A stretch of DNA of 36,226 nt from an uncultured Mucilaginibacter sp. (lineage in GTDB: Bacteria; Bacteroidota; Bacteroidia; Sphingobacteriales; Sphingobacteriaceae). The notes beneath the pieces are model-generated. The model searched no databases. It was not told the origin of the DNA and saw only the letters and a list, made by a program, of their open reading frames with translations. The position numbers and the translations under genes are program-made. The stretch spans positions 1 through 36,226 of the forward strand of contig CAIPDP010000173.1 of the NCBI GenBank assembly GCA_903863845.1, read 5' to 3'. Positions within the stretch are counted from its first letter, which is position 1; every line of letters begins with the position of its first letter. This document shows positions 1-9,312 of the stretch, piece after piece.

Positions 1-1362
1 AGCAACAATATAGATAAGCTTGAAAATGTTTTTACCCAACTGCTAAAGATCGACCCGGACAAGCCCGAATACTATTTCGATCAGGCCAATGTGTATACCC
101 TCCAGAAAAAATACGATGAAGCCCTGGCAGTTTATGAAAAGTTGGAGCAAATGCAGGGACTTTCTGACGAGATCGTTTCAAAAAAAGAGAGTTTGTATCT
201 GAAGCAGGGCAAGGTTGACAAGGCGGCCAGGGATCTGCAGACCCTCATCGACGCTAACCCTACCGAAATACGATATTACCTGCTTTTAGCCGAGATATAT
301 AATTCCAACAACTTTCAGGATAAGGCTTTAAAAGTTTTAAAAGACGCCGAAAAAGTGAATGCCAGGGAAGGAAAAGTTCACCTGGCCCTGGCCGATATTT
401 ATCGTGATAAAAAAGACTATGAAAATAGCTTCAACCAACTTGTTCTAGCCTTTGGCCTGCCTGGAATGGACATTGAACAGGAGATCAAGATCGTGCTGGG
501 CTATGTGCCTAAGTTTCAGGATCCTAATGCACGGGCCAGTGCCCTTGAGCTGAGTCGGCAGCTAACTATTGCACATGCCGATGATGCCCGCAGTTATGCC
601 CTTTATGGCGATATGCTGGTGCAAAACGAAAAATATAAAGAAGCCAAGCTCAGCTATAAAAAGTCGATCGAATTAAATGGTCAGGTTTATGAAGTAAGGG
701 AACAATTGATCCGGCTAGAACTGGGTGATAATGAGATAGACGCCGCAATAAAAGACGGCGAGAACGCGCTATCGCTTTTTCCCAACCAGTCGTGGTTAAA
801 TTACCTGGTAGGCGTAGCCTGCGAACAAAAAAAGGATTATAAAAAGGCATTGGGCTATATCAGCAACGTAACATCACTGGAAAGCCAGGACAAAGACCTG
901 CTTAGCCAGGCCTATTCTTCGGAAGGTGATTGCTATCATTCACTGGGCGACGACCAGCATGCAGATGAAGCTTATGACAGATCGCTGCAGTATAATCCCG
1001 ATAATGCTTATACACTAAACAATTACGCCTATTACCTTTCGGTAAGAGGAATATTGCTGGATAAAGCAGCGGCAATGTCAAAACATTCAAACGAGATACA
1101 GCCAAATATGGCGTCGTTCGAAGATACCTACGCCTGGATCCTATTCAAACAAAAAAATTACGCTGAAGCAAAGGTTTGGATCGAAAAAGCCTTATCTCAC
1201 GACAAAAACAACAGCGCTGTGCAGGCAGAGCATTATGGCGATATTTTATACGAATTGGGCGATACCAAAGCAGCAGTGGATATTTGGAAAAAGGCCAGGG
1301 AATATGGAGGGAATTCGCCGATTTTAGACCGAAAGATCAACGAGAAAAAATATGTTGAATAG
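1..1362 (+). CDS. TPR-repeat protein, 5' end outside window
   Basis: The reading frame is open from base 1, so the true start lies upstream; 453 residues are visible. The protein is a chain of tetratricopeptide-like helical repeats, seen as recurring pairs such as YALYGDMLVQNEKYKEAKLSYKKSIELN, here quoted only by its key ends YALYGD and YKKSIELN, and later NPDNAYTLNNYAYYL. TPR solenoids mediate protein-protein contacts. No enzyme domain is visible. Because the N-terminus is missing, a signal peptide or lipobox cannot be judged, although the downstream lipoprotein and EnvC-like genes suggest an envelope role (inference). The end overlaps the next start by 11 bp, so the two are probably cotranscribed and translationally coupled. 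The partner is unknown. Confidence 0.88.
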   Translation, partial: SNNIDKLENVFTQLLKIDPDKPEYYFDQANVYTLQKKYDEALAVYEKLEQMQGLSDEIVSKKESLYLKQGKVDKAARDLQTLIDANPTEIRYYLLLAEIYNSNNFQDKALKVLKDAEKVNAREGKVHLALADIYRDKKDYENSFNQLVLAFGLPGMDIEQEIKIVLGYVPKFQDPNARASALELSRQLTIAHADDARSYALYGDMLVQNEKYKEAKLSYKKSIELNGQVYEVREQLIRLELGDNEIDAAIKDGENALSLFPNQSWLNYLVGVACEQKKDYKKALGYISNVTSLESQDKDLLSQAYSSEGDCYHSLGDDQHADEAYDRSLQYNPDNAYTLNNYAYYLSVRGILLDKAAAMSKHSNEIQPNMASFEDTYAWILFKQKNYAEAKVWIEKALSHDKNNSAVQAEHYGDILYELGDTKAAVDIWKKAREYGGNSPILDRKINEKKYVE

Positions 1363-2134
1363 GATATTACTGTTAATGGCCGTACTGGCAATTGTGGGCT
1401 GCAAGGCCCAAAAGCAGTTGGTTAGGGCAAATAAAACTACTGATACGGTTTCGGCAAAAGCTATTCCGCCGGTTGCTGATAGAATTAACAGCATAAGGGC
1501 TGCTCAACTGCAATTCAACACGTTCTCGGCAAAAGCAAAAGCTGAGTTGAGCCTGGGCGCCAGCAGTAATAATGTAAGTTTAACCGTCCGAATCGATAAG
1601 GGGAAAAAGATTTGGGTCTCGATCACTGCCATAGCAGGAATAGAGGTGGCCCGTGCACTGATCACGCCAGATAGTATCCAGGTAATAAATAAATTGCAGG
1701 GTTTGTACCTGACAAAGCCTTTCAGTTATTTGTATAGGTATACTGGTGATAAGATCGACTATAATGCAATTGAAGCCTTATTGGTAGGCAACGCCATGCC
1801 GCAACTGTTAAACAACGATGCTCAATTGAAAGCCGATAGTGCCGGCCTGAAGATCAGCGGTATACTGGACGAATTGGGTTACAATCTTACTGTAGGGCCA
1901 GATATGCATGTAACACAAACACATCTGGCCAATACGGCAGCGGGGCAGGCTTTGGATGTGCTCAATTCGCAGCCAATGCAAGTACTTGATCGTTCCATTT
2001 TTTCGCAGATAGACATCAATTCGGTAGCAGGCACAAAAAAAGTTAAGATGAATATCCATTACAATAAGGTTGATTTTGATAAGCCACTCGAATTTCCCTT
2101 CAACATTCCGGCTGGTTATGAACCTGCAAAATAA
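1352..2134 (+). CDS. DUF4292-family lipoprotein
   Basis: A 260-residue protein with a lipoprotein signal: hydrophobic residues 5-15, then lipobox IVGC with the lipidated Cys at residue 17. The mature part looks like a beta-rich lipid-binding fold of the LolA/LolB kind (KAKAELSLGASSNNVSLTVRID, abbreviated by its ends KAKAEL and TVRID; then KKIWVSITAIAGIEVARALI). This matches the Bacteroidota family DUF4292 as I know it; a lipid or lipoprotein carrier role is inference. The ATG lies inside the 3' end of the TPR gene, and the EnvC-like gene follows after 16 bp. I therefore read TPR, DUF4292 and EnvC-like as one envelope operon. Confidence 0.8.
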   Translation: MLNRILLLMAVLAIVGCKAQKQLVRANKTTDTVSAKAIPPVADRINSIRAAQLQFNTFSAKAKAELSLGASSNNVSLTVRIDKGKKIWVSITAIAGIEVARALITPDSIQVINKLQGLYLTKPFSYLYRYTGDKIDYNAIEALLVGNAMPQLLNNDAQLKADSAGLKISGILDELGYNLTVGPDMHVTQTHLANTAAGQALDVLNSQPMQVLDRSIFSQIDINSVAGTKKVKMNIHYNKVDFDKPLEFPFNIPAGYEPAK

Positions 2135-2150
2135 ATTTTAATTTAGGGCG

Positions 2151-3425
2151 ATGAAATACCTGATGTTATTGCTTCTTGTAATAGGCCTATTTACCGCCGG
2201 TAATGCACAGGCACAAAGCGGCAGCGACGAATTAAAAAAGCGTGTTGCCAAATACAATGAGGAATTGGACCAGCTGAATCGTGAATACGAAGAAACTGCC
2301 AATAATAAAAAAAGCACGCTAAAGCAGCTAAATAATTTAAAGCAGCAAATAGAGATACGCGAAGCGAAGATCAATTCGATCAACTCTGAGCTTAGAGTGC
2401 TGGATAACCAGATATCTGAAAGCAATTCTACCGTTCATAACCTGCAGAGCCAGCTCGATCAGTTAAAAAAGCAGTACGCGGCAATGATCCTGTTTGCTTA
2501 CCATAACCGGAACTCGTATAATAAGCTGATGTTCATTTTTGCAGCAAAGGATTTTAACCAGGGCTATAAGCGAATGAAATACCTGCAGGAGTTCGCCGGT
2601 TATCGCGAGCGTCAGGCTGAATATATTGAGGGAACAGAAAAAGAGCTGCACCTGAAGATCAATGAGCTGGATAACACGAAGAAAGAGAAAAGCAATATCC
2701 TTGTCGATCAGATCAAAGAAAAGGTTACCCTTGGTAAACAAAAGAAAGATGAAGCTAAAGTTGTAGAAGACCTGTCCAAACAACAGGGTCAGCTGAAAGA
2801 ACAGCAACGCGACCTGCAACGAAAAATAGCCCGCGCCAACCAGGAGATACGTGATGCGATCCGCCGTGAAATTGCTGCTGAAAGAAAAAGAGCCGAGGAT
2901 GCTGCCAAAGCAAACAATGCGGCTAATAACAATGGATCAAAGAGCCCATCATCAAGAACAATTACCAGCAAGTCGACCGATAGAGAAGTGTTGACAAACA
3001 CCCCCGAAGGTGCCAGGATTTCGGATAATTTCCTCGAGAACAAGGGGCATTTAACCTGGCCTGTGGCCAATGGCATAGTTACCCATGAAATGGGCGTGTA
3101 CAAAATTGAGGGCATCAGAACGGAAAGTGATGGACTGGAAATAAAAACCAACGCCGGTGCGCCGGTAAGGGCTATTTTTGAAGGCAAAGTAACCATGGTA
3201 AGAAACCTGGAAGGAACTTTCATCGTTGTGGTTGCTCATGGCGAGTATTTTACTTCCTATTCAAATCTAAAATCGATCGTCGTTTCGGCAGGTCAGAAAG
3301 TTACGGCCAAACAAATGATAGGCACAGTTGCCGGCGACCCCTCCACCGGCGAATCATCCCTGCAATTTTCCATTTATAAGGGCGGTAACCCGGTAAACCC
3401 ACGATCATGGCTGGCGCCGGAATAG
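2151..3425 (+). CDS. EnvC-like coiled-coil/LytM-domain protein (amidase activator type)
   Basis: 424 residues. A signal peptide (residues 1-22, ending AQA) precedes a long charged, Gln/Lys/Glu-rich coiled coil (about 25-260), a linker rich in Ala, Asn and Ser, and a C-terminal LytM/M23 domain (about 300-424). The zinc-site residues of active M23 peptidases are largely missing. His312 is kept, but the usual Asp is Glu330, the HxH pair is Ser403-x-Gln405, and the late His of the YxHL motif is Asn372. Coiled coil plus degenerate LytM is the plan of EnvC, which activates N-acetylmuramoyl-L-alanine amidases at division rather than cutting peptidoglycan. A periplasmic activator role here is inferred from that likeness. 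The ATG is preceded by an AGGG at 2145-2148. Confidence 0.85.
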   Translation: MKYLMLLLLVIGLFTAGNAQAQSGSDELKKRVAKYNEELDQLNREYEETANNKKSTLKQLNNLKQQIEIREAKINSINSELRVLDNQISESNSTVHNLQSQLDQLKKQYAAMILFAYHNRNSYNKLMFIFAAKDFNQGYKRMKYLQEFAGYRERQAEYIEGTEKELHLKINELDNTKKEKSNILVDQIKEKVTLGKQKKDEAKVVEDLSKQQGQLKEQQRDLQRKIARANQEIRDAIRREIAAERKRAEDAAKANNAANNNGSKSPSSRTITSKSTDREVLTNTPEGARISDNFLENKGHLTWPVANGIVTHEMGVYKIEGIRTESDGLEIKTNAGAPVRAIFEGKVTMVRNLEGTFIVVVAHGEYFTSYSNLKSIVVSAGQKVTAKQMIGTVAGDPSTGESSLQFSIYKGGNPVNPRSWLAPE

Positions 3426-3457
3426 AATTATTTTAATCAATTAGTTTTTTAATTACA

Positions 3458-3465
3458 TATATTTG
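3458..3465 (+). promoter_or_regulatory. Bacteroidota -7 promoter box (TAnnTTTG)
   Basis: TATATTTG matches the Bacteroidota -7 consensus TAnnTTTG exactly. It lies 18 bp upstream of the first tat start codon, implying a leader of about 12 nt. No clear -33 TTTG box was found at the usual spacing. The box follows the end of the EnvC-like gene and would start a separate tat transcript. Confidence 0.5.
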
Positions 3466-3483
3466 TAAATTGTTTAAAGACCT

Positions 3484-3900
3484 ATGTATAGTTCAGTATT
3501 ATTGATTTTGAGCGGGTCGGACCTGATGGTGATTGCGATCGTGGCATTGATGCTTTTTGGCGGCGACAAGCTGCCTGAACTGGCACGTGGTTTAGGAAAA
3601 GGGATTCGTGATTTTAAGGATGCTTCGGAAGGTGTAAAGCGTGAGATCAATAACCAGATTAATAGTTACGAGGAGAAAAAAGCTGAAGAGGCGGTAGCCA
3701 AAGCCACACCTCAATTGCCGCCTGCGCCTGCAGAGGAGCCGGTAGCCGAAATTGCCGAACATCAGCCATCAGCGGATGCAAATGAGATACCAGGGCCTGA
3801 AGTTGTAGTGCCTAATACAGTGCCACTTAGCGACAGCCATCACACAGTAACCGGCGCGCAAACCGGCGAAACAACAAGCGAACCAGTAAAAACAACATAA
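3484..3900 (+). CDS. Tat translocase subunit, TatA/B family (TatB-like)
   Basis: 138 residues. A short N-terminus leads into one membrane helix ending LMLFGG, then the amphipathic segment DKLPELARGLGKGIRDFKDA typical of TatA/TatB. A long Ala/Pro/Glu-rich tail (about 65-138) has no recognisable fold. TatA and TatB build the pore and receptor that export folded proteins with twin-arginine signals. The residue 13 positions before the FG of the helix end is Asp (SDLMV). That is the position of Gln8 in E. coli TatA and Glu8 in TatB, so this paralogue looks more TatB-like (inference). A second TatA gene follows after 28 bp. TatC is not in the window. Confidence 0.85.
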   Translation: MYSSVLLILSGSDLMVIAIVALMLFGGDKLPELARGLGKGIRDFKDASEGVKREINNQINSYEEKKAEEAVAKATPQLPPAPAEEPVAEIAEHQPSADANEIPGPEVVVPNTVPLSDSHHTVTGAQTGETTSEPVKTT

Positions 3901-3928
3901 ACAGAATTAAACATTAAATTTATAGATC

Positions 3929-4135
3929 ATGGGACTGTTAGAACCATCGCACATTATTATCATAATTGCAGTATTATTGCTCTTTTTTGGAGGGAAAAAA
4001 ATTCCTGAGCTGATGAGGGGTTTGGGAAAAGGAATGAAAGAGTTTAATGATGCCAAGAATGGCGAGACCAGCACAACTCCAACTACTCCGGCTGCACCTA
4101 CGGCTACGCCAACCGAGGAAAAGCCCAAAGGCTGA
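3929..4135 (+). CDS. tatA: Sec-independent translocase subunit TatA
   Basis: 68 residues, a normal TatA length. One membrane helix (IIIIIAVLLLFFGG, about 9-22) is followed by the amphipathic helix KKIPELMRGLGKGMKEFNDAK and a short Thr/Pro/Ala-rich tail. It would oligomerise to form the twin-arginine translocation pore in the inner membrane. The residue at the Gln8/Glu8 position is His (SHIIII), unlike the Asp of the preceding paralogue. It shares a transcript with that gene and ends at a strong hairpin terminator (4177-4218). Confidence 0.88.
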   Translation: MGLLEPSHIIIIIAVLLLFFGGKKIPELMRGLGKGMKEFNDAKNGETSTTPTTPAAPTATPTEEKPKG

Positions 4136-4176
4136 TCTGCTGAGGTCATTATTTTTTCATTAAGCTTACCAACATA

Positions 4177-4218
4177 AACTTATCTGCTGAAACTTAAATT
4201 TCAACGGATAAGTTTTTT
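4177..4218 (+). terminator. Rho-independent terminator after tatA
   Basis: A 16-bp stem (4177-4192 with 4199-4214; one G.T wobble and one C/A mismatch) around the 6-nt loop CTTAAA. The T-run occupies 4213-4218, and its last T begins the gatA -7 box, so terminator and promoter abut. Confidence 0.75.
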
Positions 4219-4225
4219 ATTTTAG
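4218..4225 (+). promoter_or_regulatory. Candidate -7 box for gatA
   Basis: TATTTTAG matches TAnnTTTG with one mismatch. It begins in the terminator T-run and ends 5 bp before the gatA start codon at 4230, so a transcript from here would have almost no leader. No -33 box was identified. Confidence 0.35.
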
Positions 4226-4229
4226 CCGC

Positions 4230-5657
4230 ATGACTACATTCTATTCCTCTTTAGAAGAGATAAAGAGGGACCTGCAAACGAACCAAATCACAGTTGAGGG
4301 ATTGGTAAAAAGCTACCTGGCACGGATAAAAGAATTCAAAGATCTGAATGCTTTTAATGAGGTGTTTGAACAGGAGGCTTTGTTGCGGGCAAAAGATGTT
4401 GATTCGCGGATCAAATCCGGTATCGCCGGTCGTTTAGCCGGTATGGTCATCGCTATCAAGGACAATATTTGTTATAAAGACCACCAGGTTACCGCTTCTT
4501 CGAAGATACTTGATGGCTTTACCTCTGTATACTCCGCTACCATTGTCGAACGCCTGCTTGCCGAAGATGCTATTATTATCGGCCGTTGTAATTGCGATGA
4601 GTTTGCTATGGGCGGATCAAACGAGAATTCATATTTCGGCCCGGTAAGAAACTATGCAGATACCGATCGGGTTCCCGGTGGATCATCGGGCGGTTCGGCT
4701 GTTGCGGTGCAGGCAGGACTTTGCCATGCTGCAATCGGTACAGATACCGGAGGCTCTGTTCGCCAACCAGCTTCATTTTGCGGGCTGGTGGGCCTGAAAC
4801 CCACCTATGGCACGATCTCAAGGCATGGCATCATTGCTTACGCTTCATCGTTCGACCAGGTAGGTCCGCTTACCCATTCAGTTGAAGACGCAGCTCTTTT
4901 GCTCGAGATCATGGCAGGCGCTGATGAATACGATAGCACACTCGCCCGCAAAACGGTGCCAGCTTACCACGAGGATTTAAAGCCAACAGCCTCAAAAAAG
5001 AAGATCGCTTATATTCAGGAAGCGCTGTCAAGCCCCGGCGTTGATGATGAGGTTAAATCTATTCTGATCAATTATATCGATAAATTGAGAGCGGAAGGGC
5101 ACACTGTAAAGCCGGTAGCTTTCGAGCACCTCGATTACCTGGTTCCAACTTATTACATCCTGGCTACTGCAGAGGCTTCGTCAAACCTTGCTCGTTATGA
5201 TGGTTTACACTATGGTTATCGCAGCCCGGCAGCAAACGATCTGCAAAGCACCTACAGGCGTTCGCGTTCAGAAGGATTTGGCAAAGAAGTTAAGCGACGT
5301 ATCATGCTCGGAACCTTTGTTTTGAGTGCCGGCTATTACGATGCTTACTATGCCAAAGCTCAAAAAGTTCGTCGCCTGATCAAGGAAAAAACTGACGCAT
5401 TACTTTCTGAATACGATTTTATTCTCATCCCCACCGCCCCGGAACCACCGTTCATCATCGGTAAAAAGGAAAAAGACCCTACTGTCATGTATCTTTATGA
5501 CATTTTCACCGTACAAGCATCATTGGCCGGAGTTCCGGCTATATCCCTGCCGGCGGGCACAACCAATAAAGGTTTACCAGTGGGTCTGCAATTATTGACC
5601 AAACGCTTTGCCGAACAGGAATTATTAGATTTTTCGAAATATTTCGTAAAACTGTAA
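4230..5657 (+). CDS. gatA: Asp/Glu-tRNA amidotransferase subunit A
   Basis: 475 residues, full length for GatA. It is an amidase-signature enzyme. In the GatCAB complex it releases ammonia from glutamine so that Glu-tRNA(Gln) or Asp-tRNA(Asn) can be amidated. The catalytic triad is intact: Lys77 (AIKDNI), cis-Ser152 in the Gly/Ser-rich loop (PGGSSGGSAVAV) and nucleophile Ser176 (GTDTGGSVRQPASF). Spacing matches known GatA enzymes. gatB and gatC are not in the window, as is common where the subunits are dispersed. The start is the first ATG after the tatA terminator. Confidence 0.95.
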   Translation: MTTFYSSLEEIKRDLQTNQITVEGLVKSYLARIKEFKDLNAFNEVFEQEALLRAKDVDSRIKSGIAGRLAGMVIAIKDNICYKDHQVTASSKILDGFTSVYSATIVERLLAEDAIIIGRCNCDEFAMGGSNENSYFGPVRNYADTDRVPGGSSGGSAVAVQAGLCHAAIGTDTGGSVRQPASFCGLVGLKPTYGTISRHGIIAYASSFDQVGPLTHSVEDAALLLEIMAGADEYDSTLARKTVPAYHEDLKPTASKKKIAYIQEALSSPGVDDEVKSILINYIDKLRAEGHTVKPVAFEHLDYLVPTYYILATAEASSNLARYDGLHYGYRSPAANDLQSTYRRSRSEGFGKEVKRRIMLGTFVLSAGYYDAYYAKAQKVRRLIKEKTDALLSEYDFILIPTAPEPPFIIGKKEKDPTVMYLYDIFTVQASLAGVPAISLPAGTTNKGLPVGLQLLTKRFAEQELLDFSKYFVKL

Positions 5658-5689
5658 TAATTTAATAAATTAGTAAATCTTAAGGTGAA

Positions 5690-6871
5690 ATGAAGCAATT
5701 TTTATTAATTGTCGTGGCTGCTTGTCTGGTTCAATTGTCTTTGCCAGGTTATGCTGCAGGGCATAAACGTCAGCACCATTCTAAGCAACCGGGTTGTTGT
5801 GTAACTCCGTTGGGAGTATTACATGATTCAGATGCAGGCAAGACCGTAAAATCCGGCACTCCGGGTATTTATCATAACAATATTTTTAAAAAACGCCTCG
5901 ATTCTATTAGTAAGGATGTACAGCTCGATTATAACGAATATGTGCAAGCCGAGATCGATAATTACCTGACACAGCGTTCGGATATATCCCGCGAGATCGG
6001 CTTGGCCAGGTATTATTTCCCGATATATGAAAAGGCATTCCGCGAGGCGGGTATACCCGATGAGATAAAATACCTTTCTATTGTTGAATCACAATTAAAC
6101 CCCAATGCTGTTTCACGTGTTGGTGCAACCGGTCCATGGCAATTCATGTCGAGCACGGCCAGGATGTACGGGCTTACGATGGACGAATATACCGATGAGC
6201 GCCGCGATCCGGTTCAATCGAGTTATGCTGCAGCGGCTTATCTGAAAGACGCCTATGAACAATTTGGCGATTGGCTCCTCGCGATTGCCTCGTACAATTG
6301 TGGTAAAGACAATGTGATCAGAGCCATCGAAGAAGCCGGTTCAAGCGATTTCTGGGCGATTCGCCCTTACCTGCCTGTTGAAACCCGTGGTTATGTGCCT
6401 TGTTATATCGCAATGACCTACGTAATGAATTATTACCATTTGCATCGTATTGAACCACAAAGTTGCAATATCCTATTAAAGACGGATACCGTACAGGTTG
6501 ATAAAATGATCTCGCTTAACAGTGTTTCGCATGTTTTATCGATCGACCTTAACCAATTGACGATCCTAAATCCCTCATACCCTCGTATGCTGGTCAATGG
6601 TTCGCCTACTTCGCCAAAGACACTGGTGATACCTGCAGGTGCCAAAGTGAAATATTTAGCATCCTATGAATCATTGAACAGCGAACTGGCGGCAAGTGAT
6701 CTGCAATCGATCTACAACACCCCGCGTATACAGCCTGTTGAAAAACGGACGCCTTTACATCATCGATTGCGCAAATTCGAAAATCTGGTTCATTACAAAA
6801 AGATACATTCGGCTTATGATGCAAACTTAATTGCCCTGGCTGGAATTAAACCCAGATCGGGAAAAGGTTGA
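5690..6871 (+). CDS. Membrane/periplasmic lytic transglycosylase (MltD-like)
   Basis: 393 residues. An N-terminal signal sequence (about 1-23, ending GYAAG) precedes a linker and an SLT-type transglycosylase domain (about 105-245). The catalytic Glu133 sits in KYLSIVESQLNPNAVS, followed by the family motif GATGPWQFM (145-153) and the AIASYNCG/GYVPCYIAM segments. It would cleave glycan strands of peptidoglycan to 1,6-anhydromuramic ends. The C-terminal part (about 268-315) resembles a single degenerate LysM-type module (DLNQLTILNPSY, LVIPAG), fewer than in E. coli MltD. AAGGTG at 5682-5687 precedes the ATG closely. It lies 32 bp after gatA without an obvious terminator, so read-through is possible. 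Confidence 0.85.
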   Translation: MKQFLLIVVAACLVQLSLPGYAAGHKRQHHSKQPGCCVTPLGVLHDSDAGKTVKSGTPGIYHNNIFKKRLDSISKDVQLDYNEYVQAEIDNYLTQRSDISREIGLARYYFPIYEKAFREAGIPDEIKYLSIVESQLNPNAVSRVGATGPWQFMSSTARMYGLTMDEYTDERRDPVQSSYAAAAYLKDAYEQFGDWLLAIASYNCGKDNVIRAIEEAGSSDFWAIRPYLPVETRGYVPCYIAMTYVMNYYHLHRIEPQSCNILLKTDTVQVDKMISLNSVSHVLSIDLNQLTILNPSYPRMLVNGSPTSPKTLVIPAGAKVKYLASYESLNSELAASDLQSIYNTPRIQPVEKRTPLHHRLRKFENLVHYKKIHSAYDANLIALAGIKPRSGKG

Positions 6872-6889
6872 ATTTGCTAATGAAAATAT

Positions 6890-6925
6890 AAGGCTCGACG
6901 TATTCTTGTACGCCGGGCTTTTTTT
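6890..6925 (+). terminator. Terminator after the transglycosylase gene
   Basis: An imperfect hairpin, AAGGCTCGACGTA pairing with TACGCCGGGCTT around a short loop (one bulge, one wobble, one mismatch), followed by a run of seven T. It separates the transglycosylase from maeB. Confidence 0.65.
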
Positions 6926-6956
6926 GTTTTATCTGCCATGGCCCCAAAAAGAATTG

Positions 6957-6964
6957 TAATTTTG
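6957..6964 (+). promoter_or_regulatory. -7 promoter box for maeB
   Basis: TAATTTTG is an exact TAnnTTTG match. It ends 25 bp before the maeB ATG, predicting a leader of about 19 nt. It lies just after the preceding terminator. No convincing -33 box at 19-21 bp spacing. Confidence 0.45.
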
Positions 6965-6989
6965 AACGATAGTAACGCTATTATAAACC

Positions 6990-9293
6990 ATGCAAAAAAC
7001 CAACCGAAAGCAGGATGCACTGGATTACCATTCCAATGGTCGTCCGGGCAAGATACAGGTGGTGCCAACCAAGCCAACCAATTCGCAGCGCGACCTTACC
7101 CTGGCCTATTCACCGGGTGTAGCCGAGCCCTGTCTTCGCATTGCCGATAATGTCGAGGATGTATATAAATACACTGCAAAAAGCAACCTGGTGGCGGTAA
7201 TTACTAATGGTACAGCAGTATTGGGCCTGGGTAATATTGGGCCGGAAGCCGCAAAGCCGGTAATGGAAGGTAAGGGCTTGCTTTTTAAGATCTATGCTGA
7301 TATCGACGTATTTGATCTGGAAGTTAATGCCAAATCGGTTGATGAATTTGTAATGATCGTAAAGGCGCTCGAACCAACTTTCGGTGGTATCAACCTCGAA
7401 GATATATCAGCGCCAAGTTGTTTCGAGATCGAACGACGTTTGAAAGCCGAAATGAAAATACCGGTCATGCATGATGATCAGCATGGAACGGCCATTATTT
7501 CAGGTGCTGCATTGCTCAATGCCTGCGAGATACAGGGAAAGAAGATCGACAAAATAAAAATGGTGGTCAACGGCGCTGGTGCTGCTGCAATTTCCTGCTC
7601 AAAGATATACTTGTCGTTGGGCTTGAAAAAAGAAAATCTGGTGATGTTTGATATCAATGGCCTGATCACACCTGATCGTACCGACCTGGATGAAATTAGA
7701 CTGAATTTTGCGACAGATCGAAAAGATATCACTAACCTGACCGACGCGCTAAAAGGTGCCGACGTATTTATTGGTCTGTCGGCAGGAAATGTTGTTAGCC
7801 CCGATATGTTAAAGGGAATGGCGAAAAACCCTATTGTGTTTGCCATGGCTAACCCAGTTCCCGAAATAGCCTATGATGTAGCGATAAAAGCTCGCAAAGA
7901 CCTGTTGATGGCCACCGGCAGAGCCGATTTTCCTAATCAGGTGAACAATGTGTTGGGTTTCCCTTATATTTTCCGTGGGGCACTTGACGTGCGTGCGACG
8001 GCGATCAATGAAGAAATGAAACTGGCAGCCGTTAAGGCAATAGCCGAACTTGCAAAAAAAGCGGTACCTGAAGAAGTTAACCTGGCCTACAATACCCGGA
8101 ATTTGAAATTTGGCAGGGATTATATCATACCCAAGCCTATGGATCAAAGGCTGATCACCGAAGTATCGTCGGCAGTAGCACGGGCGGCAATAGAATCGGG
8201 TGTGGCACGTAAAGCTATTACCGACTGGGACGCTTATAAAGAACATTTGCGACTAAGTATCGGCGCAGACGATCGGATATTAAGGAACATTTCAAATAAA
8301 GCCAAGCAAAATCCGAAACGTGTGGTATTTGCCGAGGCCGACAATTATAAAATATTAAAAGCGGCTCAGATCGTTCGGGAAGAGAATATTGCTACACCGA
8401 TCCTGCTGGGTAATTGCAATCGCATCAAATACATCATCAAACATAGCGACCTGGAGCTCGACGATGTGGAGATTATAGACCCCCGCGAAGAACCCGGCCG
8501 CTTTAACGAATATGCCGAGTATCTGTATAATAAACGTCAGCGCCGTGGCGTTACGGAATCTGAAGCTAAAAAATTATTGACGCACCGTAATTACTTCGGG
8601 GCCTGCATGGTGCAATTTGGTGATGCCGATGCACTTATTTCGGGTCTTACAAAAGACTATGTAACCACCATCAAGCCGGCACTGCAGGTGATTGGAACAC
8701 AGGCTGGTGTTAACCGGGTAGCTGGTATGTATATGATGCTGACCAGGAAAGGTCCGGTATTTATTGGAGATGCGACGGTAAATGTTGATCCGACCGTAGA
8801 AGAGTTGGCGGATATTACCGCATTGATCGACCACTCTGTCCGCCAGTTTAATGTAAAACCACGTATAGCGGTGTTGTCTTACTCTAACTTTGGCTCTAAC
8901 GATGGAGAGATACCAAACAAAACCCGCGAGACGGTTCGCTTATTGCACGAGCGATTCCCGGATATGGTTGTTGATGGTGATCTGCAGGCCAACTTTGCGC
9001 TTAACCCAACACTGCTTTCCGATAATTTCCCTTTCTCGACCCTGAACGGTGCACCGGCAAATACGCTCATTTTCCCTACCTTGGAATCGGGTAACATTGC
9101 CTATAAATTATTGCAGGAAATTGGTGATGCCGAGGCTGTCGGCCCGATATTGCTGGGGTTAAAGAAATCTGTCCATGTATTGCAGTTGGGTAGTTCGGTC
9201 AGAGAAATAGTAAACATGGTGACAATTGCCGTTGTTGATGCCCAGGAAAAGGCAGAAAACGAACCCCAGGAGGCAATTTCACGTACACGTTAA
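6990..9293 (+). CDS. maeB: NADP-dependent malic enzyme with C-terminal phosphotransacetylase-like domain
   Basis: 767 residues, the usual length of the MaeB fusion type. Residues 1 to about 430 are malic enzyme ([11 protein letters not shown], the metal-site region [18 protein letters not shown], dinucleotide loop [12 protein letters not shown]). The remainder (from about 435) is the phosphate acetyl/butyryltransferase-like domain ([40 protein letters not shown]). It decarboxylates malate to pyruvate with NADPH formation; in characterised MaeB proteins the C-terminal domain is regulatory, sensing acetyl-CoA. The gene has its own -7 box and is followed after 19 bp by ruvA. maeB-ruvA-sprA is an order I know from Bacteroidota, which supports the identification. 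Confidence 0.95.
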   Translation: MQKTNRKQDALDYHSNGRPGKIQVVPTKPTNSQRDLTLAYSPGVAEPCLRIADNVEDVYKYTAKSNLVAVITNGTAVLGLGNIGPEAAKPVMEGKGLLFKIYADIDVFDLEVNAKSVDEFVMIVKALEPTFGGINLEDISAPSCFEIERRLKAEMKIPVMHDDQHGTAIISGAALLNACEIQGKKIDKIKMVVNGAGAAAISCSKIYLSLGLKKENLVMFDINGLITPDRTDLDEIRLNFATDRKDITNLTDALKGADVFIGLSAGNVVSPDMLKGMAKNPIVFAMANPVPEIAYDVAIKARKDLLMATGRADFPNQVNNVLGFPYIFRGALDVRATAINEEMKLAAVKAIAELAKKAVPEEVNLAYNTRNLKFGRDYIIPKPMDQRLITEVSSAVARAAIESGVARKAITDWDAYKEHLRLSIGADDRILRNISNKAKQNPKRVVFAEADNYKILKAAQIVREENIATPILLGNCNRIKYIIKHSDLELDDVEIIDPREEPGRFNEYAEYLYNKRQRRGVTESEAKKLLTHRNYFGACMVQFGDADALISGLTKDYVTTIKPALQVIGTQAGVNRVAGMYMMLTRKGPVFIGDATVNVDPTVEELADITALIDHSVRQFNVKPRIAVLSYSNFGSNDGEIPNKTRETVRLLHERFPDMVVDGDLQANFALNPTLLSDNFPFSTLNGAPANTLIFPTLESGNIAYKLLQEIGDAEAVGPILLGLKKSVHVLQLGSSVREIVNMVTIAVVDAQEKAENEPQEAISRTR

Positions 9294-9312
9294 TAAAATT
9301 GGATGGTATTAT

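Noticed and set aside
9226..9312. Longer ruvA with an upstream start
   Set aside because: These codons overlap maeB, and the extra 29 residues do not resemble RuvA, which begins at MYAYIDGKL.
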